Assembly (NCBI GenBank): GCA_038040195.1
Contig: JBBPIR010000004.1
Span: 98,111-162,110, forward strand
Source: Chloroflexota bacterium
Lineage (GTDB): Bacteria > Chloroflexota > Limnocylindria > QHBO01
Direction: 5' to 3'
Length of the DNA: 64,000 nt
A program made the position numbers and the translations under genes. Shown one piece after another: positions 32,568 to 41,000 of this stretch (positions are counted from its first letter, which is position 1; each line of letters begins with the position of its first letter). The notes under the pieces are model-generated. The model saw only the letters and a list, made by a program, of their open reading frames with translations, was not told the DNA's origin and did no database searches.

Positions 32568-33263
32568 TCAGCCAGGGATGAGTCGACCGGATTGGGCCAC
32601 GCGCTCCATCCAGTGGGCCTCCCGGAGGATCGTTGTCTCCGGGCCGTGGCCCGGCAGGATGCGGACATCGGGCGGAATGTCGTGCAGGAGTCTTGTGAGC
32701 GAGGCGACCATCTGATCATCGTTCCCGCCCGGCAGATCGGTCCGGCCGAAGGAGCCGCGAAACAGGACGTCGCCCCCCAACAGCAGGCCGCGATCGGCCT
32801 CGTAGAGGCAGACCGAGCCTTCGGTATGGCCGGGTGTGTGCAGCACGCGGAATTGGAGGGCACCGATTTCCAGGCGGTCTCCTTCGCGGAGCTCCTGCTC
32901 GGCGACGCTGGCTTCGACCTCTAGGCCGTAGATGTTCTCTCCGCTGAGCCGATACGCATCGTCGGGATGGATGCCCAGCGGCGCGCCGCTCGCTCGTTTC
33001 AGGGCTGCGTTGTCAAAGATGTGGTCGATGTGCCCATGGCTGTTGGCAATGAGGTGGATGTTCAGACCGATGTCCGCCGCTCGCGCCGTAAGCGCGGCGG
33101 CGGCGCCCATTCCCGGGTCGATCACCAGCGCATTGTCCGAACGTCCGTCCCAGATCAGGTACGCGTTCGTCTCCCACGGCCCGAAGGCGCCGACCTCGAT
33201 CCTGACCGCGTGCTCGGGATCGCCCGCCGTGCTGCCGCGCTCGACGACGACCTCGTCGGTCAT
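32568..33263 (-). CDS. MBL-fold hydrolase, glyoxalase II-like
   Basis: A 231-residue protein of the glyoxalase II/YcbL type. The metal site is N-S-H76-G-H78-I-D80-H81, with H in T-P-G-H-T-E-G-S, D in L-L-L-G-G-D-V-L-F, and H in L-P-G-H-G-P-E-T. It is likely a hydroxyacylglutathione-hydrolase-like or persulfide/thioester hydrolase. Its ATG overlaps the lipB stop by 4 bases, placing it in the lip-region transcript, though a functional link is not obvious. Confidence 0.87.
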   Translation of the reverse strand: MTDEVVVERGSTAGDPEHAVRIEVGAFGPWETNAYLIWDGRSDNALVIDPGMGAAAALTARAADIGLNIHLIANSHGHIDHIFDNAALKRASGAPLGIHPDDAYRLSGENIYGLEVEASVAEQELREGDRLEIGALQFRVLHTPGHTEGSVCLYEADRGLLLGGDVLFRGSFGRTDLPGGNDDQMVASLTRLLHDIPPDVRILPGHGPETTILREAHWMERVAQSGRLIPG

Positions 33264-34006
33264 CGGCGCAGGCCGAATACCTCGGCGAGGTGATCGGCGA
33301 GCCCCTCCGCGACCTCCGCCATGGCGGGAGGCTCGCCCCGTTCACGGGCCAGCGAGGTGACTTCAATGTCGCGCAGGCCGCACGGGATCATCTCGTCGAA
33401 CCACGCCAGGTCGGTGCTGACGTTGAGGGCCAGGCCATGGGTCGTGACTCCGCGCTTCACGCGCACCCCGACGGCGGCAAGCTTTCGAACACCCTTCACC
33501 CAGACTCCGGGCAGTCCTTCGATGCGAGTGGCGCCCACGCCGAAGTCGGCCGCGGTGGCGATGATCGCCTCCTCCAGGGTCCGCACGTAGCGCCGGAGGT
33601 CGAGCGGGTCGAGCAGCTCGACGATGGGGTAGGCCACCAGCTGCCCGGGTCCATGGAACGTGATGTCCCCGCCCCGGTCGATGCGGACCAGCTCCGCGCC
33701 CAGCGCCGCCAAACGCTCCGTTGTGGCCAGGAGGTTCCGTTCGTCGCCGCCGCGGCCGATGGTGTAGACCGGGTCGTGCTCGAGCAGCAGGACGCGGTCA
33801 CCGATCTCGCGCCGGCGGCGCCGATCGGCCAGCTCATTCTGCAGGTCCCAGGTGGGCCGGTACGGGACGCGGCCCAACCACTCGACGGTCAGCTCCCCGC
33901 CGTGACCCAGCAGCAACGGCCGATTGTCGTCGACTGCCGCTGATCGGCGGCGGACCGGCTCCAACTCCTCCGCCGGTGGACGGCTGATGTCGCGCAACTG
34001 GACCAT
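33260..34006 (-). CDS. lipB: Lipoyl(octanoyl) transferase
   Basis: A 248-residue enzyme moving octanoyl from acyl carrier protein to lipoyl domains. The signature R-G-G-D-I-T-F-H-G-P-G-Q-L-V-A-Y-P-I is intact, as are the catalytic Lys region (R-K-L-A-A-V-G-V-R-V-K-R-G-V-T-T-H-G-L-A-L-N) and the Cys in I-P-C-G-L. An N-terminal extension of about 40 residues precedes the usual LipB start (L-G-R-V-P-Y); a later start is possible. It is encoded near lipA, and the lipoyl-bearing E2 gene lies about 5 kb away. Confidence 0.93.
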   Translation of the reverse strand: MVQLRDISRPPAEELEPVRRRSAAVDDNRPLLLGHGGELTVEWLGRVPYRPTWDLQNELADRRRRREIGDRVLLLEHDPVYTIGRGGDERNLLATTERLAALGAELVRIDRGGDITFHGPGQLVAYPIVELLDPLDLRRYVRTLEEAIIATAADFGVGATRIEGLPGVWVKGVRKLAAVGVRVKRGVTTHGLALNVSTDLAWFDEMIPCGLRDIEVTSLARERGEPPAMAEVAEGLADHLAEVFGLRR

Positions 34007-34009
34007 GCG

Positions 34010-34543
34010 TCAGACCGTCGCCGTGCCGTGGCCGCCCCGGAGCCCGCGCAAGGCCTCGACCATCCCCAGGTGGCGGTTGACGTGCGCGAGGTGTCGGGTC
34101 AACGAGTCCGCCAGCGGGGCCCGCTTGCCGAGAAGGTCGTCGCCGAGCACCAGGATTGTCTCGTCGTCGAGCGCTCCAACCGCTTGCTCGAGGTCGTTGA
34201 AGGCTCCTCGCAGGTACGTTGTCAGCTGATCACGCCTTGGGAACGGAAGCGCTGCGGCCTCGTCGTCAGGCAGCAGCATCCCGGTGTCGCCCTGGCCCTG
34301 CGCCGCCGGGAAGCCCCACTTGGCCGTCAGCCCCTCGCGCACCCACCGTTGCGGGGCGCCGCCGACGGTTTCCGCCCAGCGATCGGCCCATCGGCCGGTG
34401 TGCCACAGGTGGAACGCGATCGGTGGTGAGGTGGGGCCGGCACGCCATGAAAGGTCGTCATCGGTGCACGTCTCTGCGGCGTCGAGGAGCTGGCGATGCG
34501 TGATCGCAAGCCGTCCCGCGAAGATTTCGACGTGCTTCCGCAT
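34010..34543 (-). CDS. DinB family protein
   Basis: A 177-residue four-helix-bundle protein of the DinB/YfiT family. The predicted metal histidines are in A-F-H-L-W-H-T-G-R-W-A-D-R-W (helix 2) and R-H-L-A-H-V-N-R-H-L-G-M-V-E-A-L (last helix), the spacing typical of the family's three-His site. DinB proteins include thiol-dependent transferases (bacillithiol, mycothiol) and many of unknown use. It lies between lipA and lipB, 8 bases after the lipA stop. Confidence 0.85.
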   Translation of the reverse strand: MRKHVEIFAGRLAITHRQLLDAAETCTDDDLSWRAGPTSPPIAFHLWHTGRWADRWAETVGGAPQRWVREGLTAKWGFPAAQGQGDTGMLLPDDEAAALPFPRRDQLTTYLRGAFNDLEQAVGALDDETILVLGDDLLGKRAPLADSLTRHLAHVNRHLGMVEALRGLRGGHGTATV

Positions 34544-34551
34544 CGGTCAGC

Positions 34552-35586
34552 TCAGACGGCGGCCGCCAGGTCGCCGCCCGGAACCTGCTCGGCGGCGTGG
34601 TAGCTGGATCGCACCAGCGGCCCGGACTGGACGTGAGCGAATCCCATGTCCAACCCGATCCGGCGCAGCGCCATGAACTCCGCCGGGGTGTAGTACTTGA
34701 CCAGCGGCAAATGGGACCGGCTGGGGCGCAGGTATTGGCCGATGGTCAGCACGTCGATCCGGGCCTCGTGCAGAAGGCCCATCGCCTGGGTGACCTCGTC
34801 CCACGTTTCTCCGAGGCCAACCATGAGCCCGGTCTTGGTGGTCATCTGATGACCGATGTCGGCCGCCAGCTGGCGGCCGGTCGTGAGCACCCCCACGCTG
34901 CGATCCCATTTGGCCCGCCGGCGGACCGGTCGTTGCAGGCGCGGGACCGTCTCGACGTTGTGGTTCAGGATCTCGGGCTGGGCCTCGACCACGGTCCGGA
35001 TGTCCGCCTCGCGACCGTTGAGGTCGGAAATGAGGACCTCGATGCTGGTACCGGGGGACGCCAGCCGAGTCTGGCGCACGGTCTCGGCCACGATCCCCGC
35101 CCCGCCATCGGGCAGGTCGTCGCGGGCGACCATGGTGATGACCGCATGTCGCAGGCCCATGCGTCGCGCTGCCTCCGCCACCCGACGCGGCTCATCGAGG
35201 TCCGTCTCGGGCGGGCGTCCGGTCTCGATGGCGCAGAACCCGCAGTTCCGGGTGCAGACGCTACCCAGCACCATGAACGTGGCGGTGCCCAGCGTCCAGC
35301 ACTCCCCCTGGTTCGGGCAGCGGGCCTCCTCGCATACGGTATGGAGCGCCTCGTCCCGCAGCAGCCGGCGCAGGCCGGCGTACGTCTCCCCGGCGCCGAG
35401 GCGGACCTTGAGCCACTCTGGCCGCCGGCCACCGGGGCCCGCATTCTCGGGGAGCGCCTCACCGGGGCCGGGGAGGCCGCCGTCCAGGTCTGGGCCACCG
35501 GGGTACATGACCGCCGACGGGCCGGCGTGACCGGCGGGCTGGCCCAGGACCGACAGCTCGCCCAGTTCCGAGAAATCGCGAGACAT
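34552..35586 (-). CDS. lipA: Lipoyl synthase
   Basis: A 344-residue radical SAM enzyme that inserts sulphur at C6 and C8 of protein-bound octanoyl groups. The auxiliary cluster cysteines are C85, C90 and C96 (C-E-E-A-R-C-P-N-Q-G-E-C); the radical SAM cysteines are C111, C115 and C118 (C-T-R-N-C-G-F-C). The C-terminal R-S-S-Y-H-A carries the serine ligand. The first 55 residues are a Gly/Pro-rich extension. The ATG at 35586 was preferred to one 16 codons upstream because minus-strand TAGACT ends 7 bases before it. The message is probably leaderless and runs on through DinB and lipB. Confidence 0.95.
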   Translation of the reverse strand: MSRDFSELGELSVLGQPAGHAGPSAVMYPGGPDLDGGLPGPGEALPENAGPGGRRPEWLKVRLGAGETYAGLRRLLRDEALHTVCEEARCPNQGECWTLGTATFMVLGSVCTRNCGFCAIETGRPPETDLDEPRRVAEAARRMGLRHAVITMVARDDLPDGGAGIVAETVRQTRLASPGTSIEVLISDLNGREADIRTVVEAQPEILNHNVETVPRLQRPVRRRAKWDRSVGVLTTGRQLAADIGHQMTTKTGLMVGLGETWDEVTQAMGLLHEARIDVLTIGQYLRPSRSHLPLVKYYTPAEFMALRRIGLDMGFAHVQSGPLVRSSYHAAEQVPGGDLAAAV

Positions 35587-35593
35587 GGGTGCC

Positions 35594-35619
35594 AGTCTAG
35601 CGAAGGCGGACGATAGACT
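35594..35619. promoter_or_regulatory. Divergent TAGACT pair between lipA and alkD
   Basis: The same hexamer TAGACT occurs on both strands: minus 35599-35594, 7 bases before the lipA ATG, and plus 35614-35619, 7 bases before the alkD GTG. The two start codons are 40 bases apart. Confidence 0.6.
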
Positions 35620-35626
35620 CGACGGC

Positions 35627-36364
35627 GTGGCCATCGACGCTGCCGCCGTGGCGGCTGAGATCGAATCTGCGTTGCGCGTGATCGGGACCCCAGAGCGTGC
35701 GGAATCCGAGAAGCGCTACCTGAAGAGCGATCTCGCGTTTCTGGGGACCACGGTGTGGCAGATCCGGGCCGCGGTGAAAGAGGCCCGCCGTGGGCAGGTC
35801 CTCGACCACGACCGGCTGGTCGAGCTGGTAACGGTGCTGTGGGCGACGCCGGTCCACGAGCGGCGGATGGCCGCGGTCATGCTCCTCGACGTACATCCCA
35901 AGCTGCTGAACGCCGCCGACCTGCCCCTGATAGAACGCCTCATCCGTGAGTCCCGCACCTGGGCGTACGTTGACGCGCTGGCGGGCGACGTCGCAGGCGG
36001 CATCCTGACCGCGGACCCCAGCGTGGAGGCCACACTTGATCGATGGGCCGCCGATGCCGACTTCTGGGTCCGCCGCTCGTCACTGCTGGCAGAGCTGCGC
36101 CCGCTCCGCGCGGGAGATGACCTCGGCCCGTTCCTCCGCCGCGCCGACGCCATGCTGGACGAGAAGGAGTTCTTCATCCGCAAGGCCATCGGCTGGGTCC
36201 TGCGCGAAGTGGGCAAGCGCCGTCCGACCGACGTGGCGACCTGGCTGGCGCCTCGGACAAACCGGGCATCAGGCGTGACCATGCGCGAGGCCGTGCGCTA
36301 CCTCGCGCCGGGCGATGCGGAACGCCTCATGGCTGCCTATCGGGACCACCGCCCGGCCGACTAG
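35627..36364 (+). CDS. alkD: DNA alkylation repair protein AlkD
   Basis: A 245-residue HEAT-like helical repeat glycosylase that removes bulky N3- and N7-alkylated purines. The active-site pair W112-x3-D116 (T-W-A-Y-V-D) matches the W109/D113 pair of Bacillus AlkD, and a third Trp is in A-I-G-W-V-L-R-E-V-G-K. The Y-L-K-S-D-L-x-F-L-G-T and F-F-I-R-K-A-I-G-W blocks are family signatures. The GTG start follows TAGACT by 7 bases with no ribosome-binding site. It is divergent from lipA. Confidence 0.9.
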   Translation: MAIDAAAVAAEIESALRVIGTPERAESEKRYLKSDLAFLGTTVWQIRAAVKEARRGQVLDHDRLVELVTVLWATPVHERRMAAVMLLDVHPKLLNAADLPLIERLIRESRTWAYVDALAGDVAGGILTADPSVEATLDRWAADADFWVRRSSLLAELRPLRAGDDLGPFLRRADAMLDEKEFFIRKAIGWVLREVGKRRPTDVATWLAPRTNRASGVTMREAVRYLAPGDAERLMAAYRDHRPAD

Positions 36365-36502
36365 GCTGACCTCGGCCAGGTACAAAAGTCCTAACGAGTA
36401 CTGGGCGTCCCGGCGGCCCGCTGCACCGCGTGTCCCCGCTCTCCAGCCGGGGGCCGAAATATCCTATCGACCCGAGATCAGCCCTCGCCTACGGTCCTCG
36501 AT

Positions 36503-38353
36503 ATGTGGCACCCGCGCCTGCCCGACCGCCGAGCGGGGCCCCAGCGTCGACCGATGCTGCTGGCCCTCGTCTACGGCGTCTTCCTGGTGCTCGTCGGCGT
36601 CACCGCCACCGCCCTGGTGACCGTCACCGGCACCCACCTGTCGAGTGCGACGGTCAATGCTGCGGTGGGCCGTGATCGGGCGTTGGTCGCGCTGTTCGTC
36701 AACGGCAACATCAGCCAGGAAGACGTGGACAGCGATGGACCGACCCGGGCATCGGCTGCCGCGCTCGAGGCCAAGCTGGCGACCCTCATTGCCGCGGACG
36801 AGATCCTCCGGATCGACCTGCGCGCGACCGACGGCACCATCCTGGCCAGCACGGCGGCCGGCGTGCGCGGCGACAAGCCAACCGTATCGGCCTCCATGCA
36901 ATTGGCGCTCAGTGGACAGCCGGCGGTGAACGTCCTCGCTGGCGACGAAGCCACGGACGCCGGTTCTGCCGGGTTCGGCGCCGAGCAGGTGGTCCAGGAG
37001 TACCTGCCGCTCAAGTCGGACGCCGGCGAGCCCCTCGCCGTGATCGCGATGTGGCGAGACGCCGCTCCGCTGATGGCCAGCCTCGAGGCCGCGCGCCGAG
37101 ACATCGTGCTCGTGACCCTGGGCGCGGCGCTGGTCCTCGCGTTGATCCTGTTCGGCGTCTTCCGTGCCGCGCAGAGGCGGATCACCCGCCAACAGGCGGA
37201 GCTGATCGACGCCGAGCGGCGTGACCCATTGACTGGTCTGTTGAATCACGGCGCGGTGGTCAACCTCCTGGCCGAGGCAGTGGAGGCGGCCCGGGCAGGC
37301 GCCGGCCGGTTCGGCGTGGCGCTGATCGACATCGACAACTTCCGGCTCTTCAACGACACCCACGGCCACGAGGCGGCCGACGAGGTCCTGCTGCGAGTGG
37401 CTGACCTCGTCGAATCCGAGGCGGGAGCAGACGATGCGGTCGCCCGCTATGGCCCGGACGAGTTCCTCCTCGTCCTGCCCGGCGCCGCCAGCGCCGAGGT
37501 CGAGGCCGCCGTGAACCGAATCCGATCGGCGCTGGCGGAGGTCAGCGTGCAGTTCGGTGACTCGGAGCAGCTTCCGGTCACCATCAGCGCCGGGGTATGC
37601 CTGTACCCGAACCATGCCGATTCGGTGACGGAGCTCCTGTCCGCGGTGGCGGTGGCCGTCGGGGAAGCCCGGACCGGTGGTGGCGATGCGGTCTGCGTTG
37701 CGTCGATCAGCGACGAGCAGGAGAAGATCGTGTCGGGCAGTTTCGACGTGCTGCAGGGCCTGATCATCGCGGTCGACTCCAAGGACCGATACACCAAGCG
37801 TCACTCCGAGGACGTGGCCCGATATGCCGTCTTCCTCGCCGGCCAGCTGGGCCTCGATCCTGACCTGCGGCGCACGATCCAGCTCGCGGGTCTGCTTCAC
37901 GACGTCGGCAAGATTGGCATTCCCGATCACCTTCTCCGCAAGCCCAGCCGGCTGACCGCGGACGAGGTGCACATCTTCCAGCAGCACGTCGCCCTGGGCG
38001 ACGCCATCGTCCGGGACATTCCGAACGTCGACCTGGTTCGTGCCGGGATCCGGCACCACCACGAGCGCTGGGATGGCCGTGGCTATCTCGAGGGCCTGGA
38101 GGGCGATGCGATCCCGGTTATCGGGCGCATCCTGGCCGTGGCCGATGCGTTCTCGGCCATGACCACCACCCGCCCGTATCGCAAGGCGCTGCCGGTCGAG
38201 GAGGCGCTGAAGCGTCTGGGCGATGCCGCGGGCCGGCAGCTCGAAGAGGAGCTCGTGGTCGCCTTCATCAAGGGGATGGAGACGGCGCCGGACGCGCCGT
38301 TGCCGGCCGACCGAACGCCCGGTATCTGGCGTCCCGCCCTGTGGATGTCGTGA
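36503..38353 (+). CDS. Membrane GGDEF/HD-GYP protein with degenerate motifs
   Basis: A 616-residue signalling protein: helix 1 (about 18-42), a sensor part outside the membrane (about 43-195), helix 2 (about 196-217), a GGDEF domain (about 232-395) and an HD-GYP domain (about 420-590). The cyclase signature reads G317-P-D-E-F, so the loop that binds GTP is altered and cyclase activity is doubtful. The HD-GYP half keeps H466-D467, the H-H-H-E-R-W-D-G block and A-D-A-F-S-A-M, but G-Y-P reads G527-Y-L529. It may be a c-di-GMP phosphodiesterase whose GGDEF half acts as a sensor. TACGGT ends 7 bases before the ATG. It overlaps the next gene by 4 bases. Confidence 0.88.
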   Translation: MWHPRLPDRRAGPQRRPMLLALVYGVFLVLVGVTATALVTVTGTHLSSATVNAAVGRDRALVALFVNGNISQEDVDSDGPTRASAAALEAKLATLIAADEILRIDLRATDGTILASTAAGVRGDKPTVSASMQLALSGQPAVNVLAGDEATDAGSAGFGAEQVVQEYLPLKSDAGEPLAVIAMWRDAAPLMASLEAARRDIVLVTLGAALVLALILFGVFRAAQRRITRQQAELIDAERRDPLTGLLNHGAVVNLLAEAVEAARAGAGRFGVALIDIDNFRLFNDTHGHEAADEVLLRVADLVESEAGADDAVARYGPDEFLLVLPGAASAEVEAAVNRIRSALAEVSVQFGDSEQLPVTISAGVCLYPNHADSVTELLSAVAVAVGEARTGGGDAVCVASISDEQEKIVSGSFDVLQGLIIAVDSKDRYTKRHSEDVARYAVFLAGQLGLDPDLRRTIQLAGLLHDVGKIGIPDHLLRKPSRLTADEVHIFQQHVALGDAIVRDIPNVDLVRAGIRHHHERWDGRGYLEGLEGDAIPVIGRILAVADAFSAMTTTRPYRKALPVEEALKRLGDAAGRQLEEELVVAFIKGMETAPDAPLPADRTPGIWRPALWMS

Positions 38354-39273
38354 GCGTGCGTCGGGGGGTCCTGGCCGCGCTCGCGGTCGTCAGCCTGACT
38401 GTCGGCTCCGCTGGCGGCGTCCGGGCGGCGAGCCTGTGGACGCTCACGGCTACGCCACTGGTCGCCACCGCCGGCCAGTCCACGACCTTCCACATGCTGG
38501 CCGCCAACCTGGTCGGGCCTCCCGCCGGGTGCGTCAACGTTGAGATTCCCAGCAGCTTCGTGATCCAATCCGCCGGCAACGTGGTTGCGTCGGACGGGTC
38601 AACCTGGGTCGCCGCGATCGTGGGGACGTGGGTCGAGGTCACCTCCGTATCGGGGATCGACTTCCTCGATCCCCTGGAGTCAGTGAGCTTCGACATCCAG
38701 CTGCTGCCCACCCAGGCGGGCACATGGAACTGGAACAACCACGTGCATGTTCCTCAGCAGTGCACGGGCACGGCCTACAACGGGCTGCCGGTCACCGTCG
38801 TGGTCGCGCCGGCGATCGTGCCGACGCTGCCGCCGGTCCCGACCCCGATCCCGACGCTGCCGCCGGTCCCGACCCCGATCCCGACGCTGCCGCCACTCCC
38901 GACGCCCACTCCACGGCCCGACTCGACGCCCAGCCCGGGGCCTGTGTCGACGCCTCGTCCAAGCCTTGCGCCCCAGCCAGGTGCGGCTGCGGGTCCATCT
39001 GCCCCAACCGATGGCGCGGTCCCGGTTGGGGCCATCGCGGACGTGGGCGCCAATGAAACCGGGATTGGCCTCGGCGCCGATGTGCTCGCCTTGCTGGATG
39101 CGCCGCTGGTCTTGTTCGTACCCGGCGCCGTGGTGGGCGTGCCGGGGCTCCTCGTCCTGCTGTGGGTTGCCCTGCAGGCGGTCGGCGCCCTGGCCTGGAT
39201 CCCCGCCGTGCGGCGGATGAGCGGGGAACCGCTCGCCGCGCGCCGGCGACGGAGGCGACCAGCCCAGACTTAG
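38350..39273 (+). CDS. Secreted proline-rich protein with C-terminal membrane helix
   Basis: A 307-residue protein with a signal peptide (about 1-27), an all-beta-like domain (about 28-150, two cysteines), a Pro/Thr-rich stalk (about 155-225) with two exact copies of P-T-L-P-P-V-P-T-P-I, and a C-terminal hydrophobic pair (about 245-285) before a strongly basic R-R-R-R-R-R tail. It looks like a surface protein on a rigid stalk anchored in the membrane. GTG at 38350 overlaps the upstream stop (GTGA); GTG at 38341 is the alternative. It is coupled to the GGDEF/HD-GYP gene, so its display may be linked to c-di-GMP signalling (inference). Confidence 0.68.
   Translation: MSVRRGVLAALAVVSLTVGSAGGVRAASLWTLTATPLVATAGQSTTFHMLAANLVGPPAGCVNVEIPSSFVIQSAGNVVASDGSTWVAAIVGTWVEVTSVSGIDFLDPLESVSFDIQLLPTQAGTWNWNNHVHVPQQCTGTAYNGLPVTVVVAPAIVPTLPPVPTPIPTLPPVPTPIPTLPPLPTPTPRPDSTPSPGPVSTPRPSLAPQPGAAAGPSAPTDGAVPVGAIADVGANETGIGLGADVLALLDAPLVLFVPGAVVGVPGLLVLLWVALQAVGALAWIPAVRRMSGEPLAARRRRRRPAQT
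38821..38900 (+). repeat. 30-bp tandem repeat in the proline stalk
   Basis: Two identical 30-base units (38821-38850 and 38851-38880) and most of a third, in frame, coding the P-T-L-P-P-V-P-T-P-I repeat. In-frame length change is possible by slippage. Confidence 0.85.
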
Positions 39274-40979
39274 GCCAGCGAGGTCTCCGTGTCCCAGCCC
39301 TCGAGGCGCTTGCGCACGTCGGTCAGGAAGTAGCCCACCTGGGCCCCGTCCAGGACCCGGTGATCGAACGAGCAAGTCATGTTCATCAAGTGCCGGACCG
39401 CGATGACGTCCGCGCCGTCGACCTCGATGACCCGCGGCCGTTTGACGATGGCCTCCATGGACAGGATGGCGACCTCGGGCGCATTGATGATCGGCATGGA
39501 TGAGACCGATCCGAACCAACCAGTGTTGTTGACGGTGAACGTCCCGCCCTGGATCTCATCCAGCTTGAGCCGATTCGCGCGGGCGCGCGCCGCCAGGTCC
39601 TGGACGCGGCGGTTGACCCCGCTGACGGAAAGCTGGTCGGCATCCTGGATGACCGGCACCACCAGCCCGTTTTCGACAGCGACCGCAATTCCGATGTTGG
39701 TCCGATGCTTGAGGATGATCCGATCCCCGGCGAACTGGCTGTTCAAGGTCGGATGCTGGCGAAGGGCTTCGGTGACGGCTTTGACCACCACGGCGACGTA
39801 GCTGATGCCGATCGCCTCGCGCGCCTTGTAGGCCTCGTTGTTCGCCTCCCGCCACCGGACGACGTTGGTCATGTCGACCTCAACCACGGTGTACGCGTGG
39901 GGGACGGTCTGCTTGACCTGGGTCATCTTGGCCGCGATGGCCTTCCGCATCTGGCTCATCGGCCACTCGACGTCGCCGCTGGTCGGGGCCGGAATCGGCT
40001 CTGGTGCGGGAGCGGCGGGTGCCGGGGCAGGGGCAGGGGCAGGAGCAGATGAGGGAGCGGGCGGCGCAACGGCAGCTGGCGCGGGTGGCGGCGCTGGTGC
40101 CGCTGGTGCCTCGGGCATGGGTGCAGGTGCCGGCTCCGACGGCGTCGCCTGGGGCGGTTGTGCAGCCTCAGGAGTCGGAGTCGGCTCAGGGACCGGCGCT
40201 GACGGGGCGGCCTGCTGGGCGGCCACGAAGGCCAGAACGTCGTCGCGCGTCACGCGGCCACCCGCCCCCGTGCCCGAAATCTGGGTGACGTCCAGGTCGT
40301 GCTCGCGCACCAGGCGACGAACGGCGGGCGTCATCCGCATGGCGGCGTCACCAGGGACGGTGTCAGCAGACTCCACCGCCGATTCCGCGGGCTGGGGTTC
40401 TGCCGCGGGCTCGGGTTCTGCCGCGGGCTGGGGTTCTGCCGTGGCCTCGGGAGCTGGTGTCGCCACGGCCTCCGCCGGGGCTTCGGCGACCGCCGGCTCC
40501 GGCTCCTCTGCGGCCTCCGCAACCGGCTCAGGCTCTGCGGCAACGGTCTCAGACTCGGCCGCAATCGGCTCCGGTTCCGCTGGGGCTTCGGCGACCGCCG
40601 GCGCCGGCTCAGCCGCGGGTTCGGCCTCGGCAGCTGGTTCCGCCTCTGCCTCGGGCGGATCCTCCTGCTCGACCGCGGCGATCGGTGCCGGCGTTTGGGC
40701 CGTCGCGTCAACCGCCCCGTCAGCCGCTGCGGGGGCTTCGCCATCCTCGGCGATCTCGGCCAGCGGCGTTCCCACCTTTACCGTCTCACCGTCGGGGACC
40801 AGGATGCTGGTCACCACCCCGCCGACCTCGGCCGGGACCTCGGCATTGACCTTGTCGGTCACGACCTCGAACAGCGGGTCGTATTGCGCGACCGAGTCGC
40901 CCACTTTGACCAGCCAGCGCTCGATGGTGCCCTCGGTCACCGACTCGCCGAGCTGGGGCATCTTGATCGTGGTCGACAT
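39270..40979 (-). CDS. Dihydrolipoamide acyltransferase (E2) of a 2-oxoacid dehydrogenase
   Basis: A 569-residue E2. The lipoyl domain (1-80) has its lipoylated K43 in V-T-D-K-V-N-A-E. An Ala/Glu/Pro-rich linker of about 130 residues follows, then the E1/E3-binding domain (about 210-250, M-T-P-A-V-R-R-L-V-R-E-H-D-L-D, G-T-G-A-G-G-R-V-T-R-D-D-V), a Pro/Ala linker, and the catalytic domain (about 335-569) ending D-H-R-V-L-D-G, which holds the active-site His. The linker is unusually long. A minus-strand TAGTCT ends 9 bases before the ATG, so it may have its own promoter besides reading through from E1-beta. With E1-alpha/beta of the branched-chain type, the complex is probably BCKDH-like. Confidence 0.92.
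   Translation of the reverse strand: MSTTIKMPQLGESVTEGTIERWLVKVGDSVAQYDPLFEVVTDKVNAEVPAEVGGVVTSILVPDGETVKVGTPLAEIAEDGEAPAAADGAVDATAQTPAPIAAVEQEDPPEAEAEPAAEAEPAAEPAPAVAEAPAEPEPIAAESETVAAEPEPVAEAAEEPEPAVAEAPAEAVATPAPEATAEPQPAAEPEPAAEPQPAESAVESADTVPGDAAMRMTPAVRRLVREHDLDVTQISGTGAGGRVTRDDVLAFVAAQQAAPSAPVPEPTPTPEAAQPPQATPSEPAPAPMPEAPAAPAPPPAPAAVAPPAPSSAPAPAPAPAPAAPAPEPIPAPTSGDVEWPMSQMRKAIAAKMTQVKQTVPHAYTVVEVDMTNVVRWREANNEAYKAREAIGISYVAVVVKAVTEALRQHPTLNSQFAGDRIILKHRTNIGIAVAVENGLVVPVIQDADQLSVSGVNRRVQDLAARARANRLKLDEIQGGTFTVNNTGWFGSVSSMPIINAPEVAILSMEAIVKRPRVIEVDGADVIAVRHLMNMTCSFDHRVLDGAQVGYFLTDVRKRLEGWDTETSLA
40385..40438 (-). repeat. Three 18-bp repeats in the E2 linker
   Basis: Three in-frame 18-base units differing by one base, coding alternating A-E-P-Q-P-A and A-E-P-E-P-A. 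They belong to the flexible swinging-arm linker. Confidence 0.8.
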
Positions 40980-40988
40980 CGGTGCAGA

Positions 40989-40994
40989 AGACTA
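40989..40994 (-). promoter_or_regulatory. -10-like TAGTCT before the E2 gene
   Basis: Minus-strand TAGTCT lies in the 21-base gap after the E1-beta stop and ends 9 bases before the E2 ATG. Confidence 0.4.
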
Positions 40995-41000
40995 GCCGAT

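Noticed and set aside
36365-36502. Possible c-di-GMP riboswitch before the GGDEF/HD-GYP gene
   Set aside because: The 138-base gap shows no convincing paired stems or conserved riboswitch core.
38821-38900. Possible CRISPR-like repeat
   Set aside because: Direct 30-bp tandem units without spacers, in frame in a coding region.
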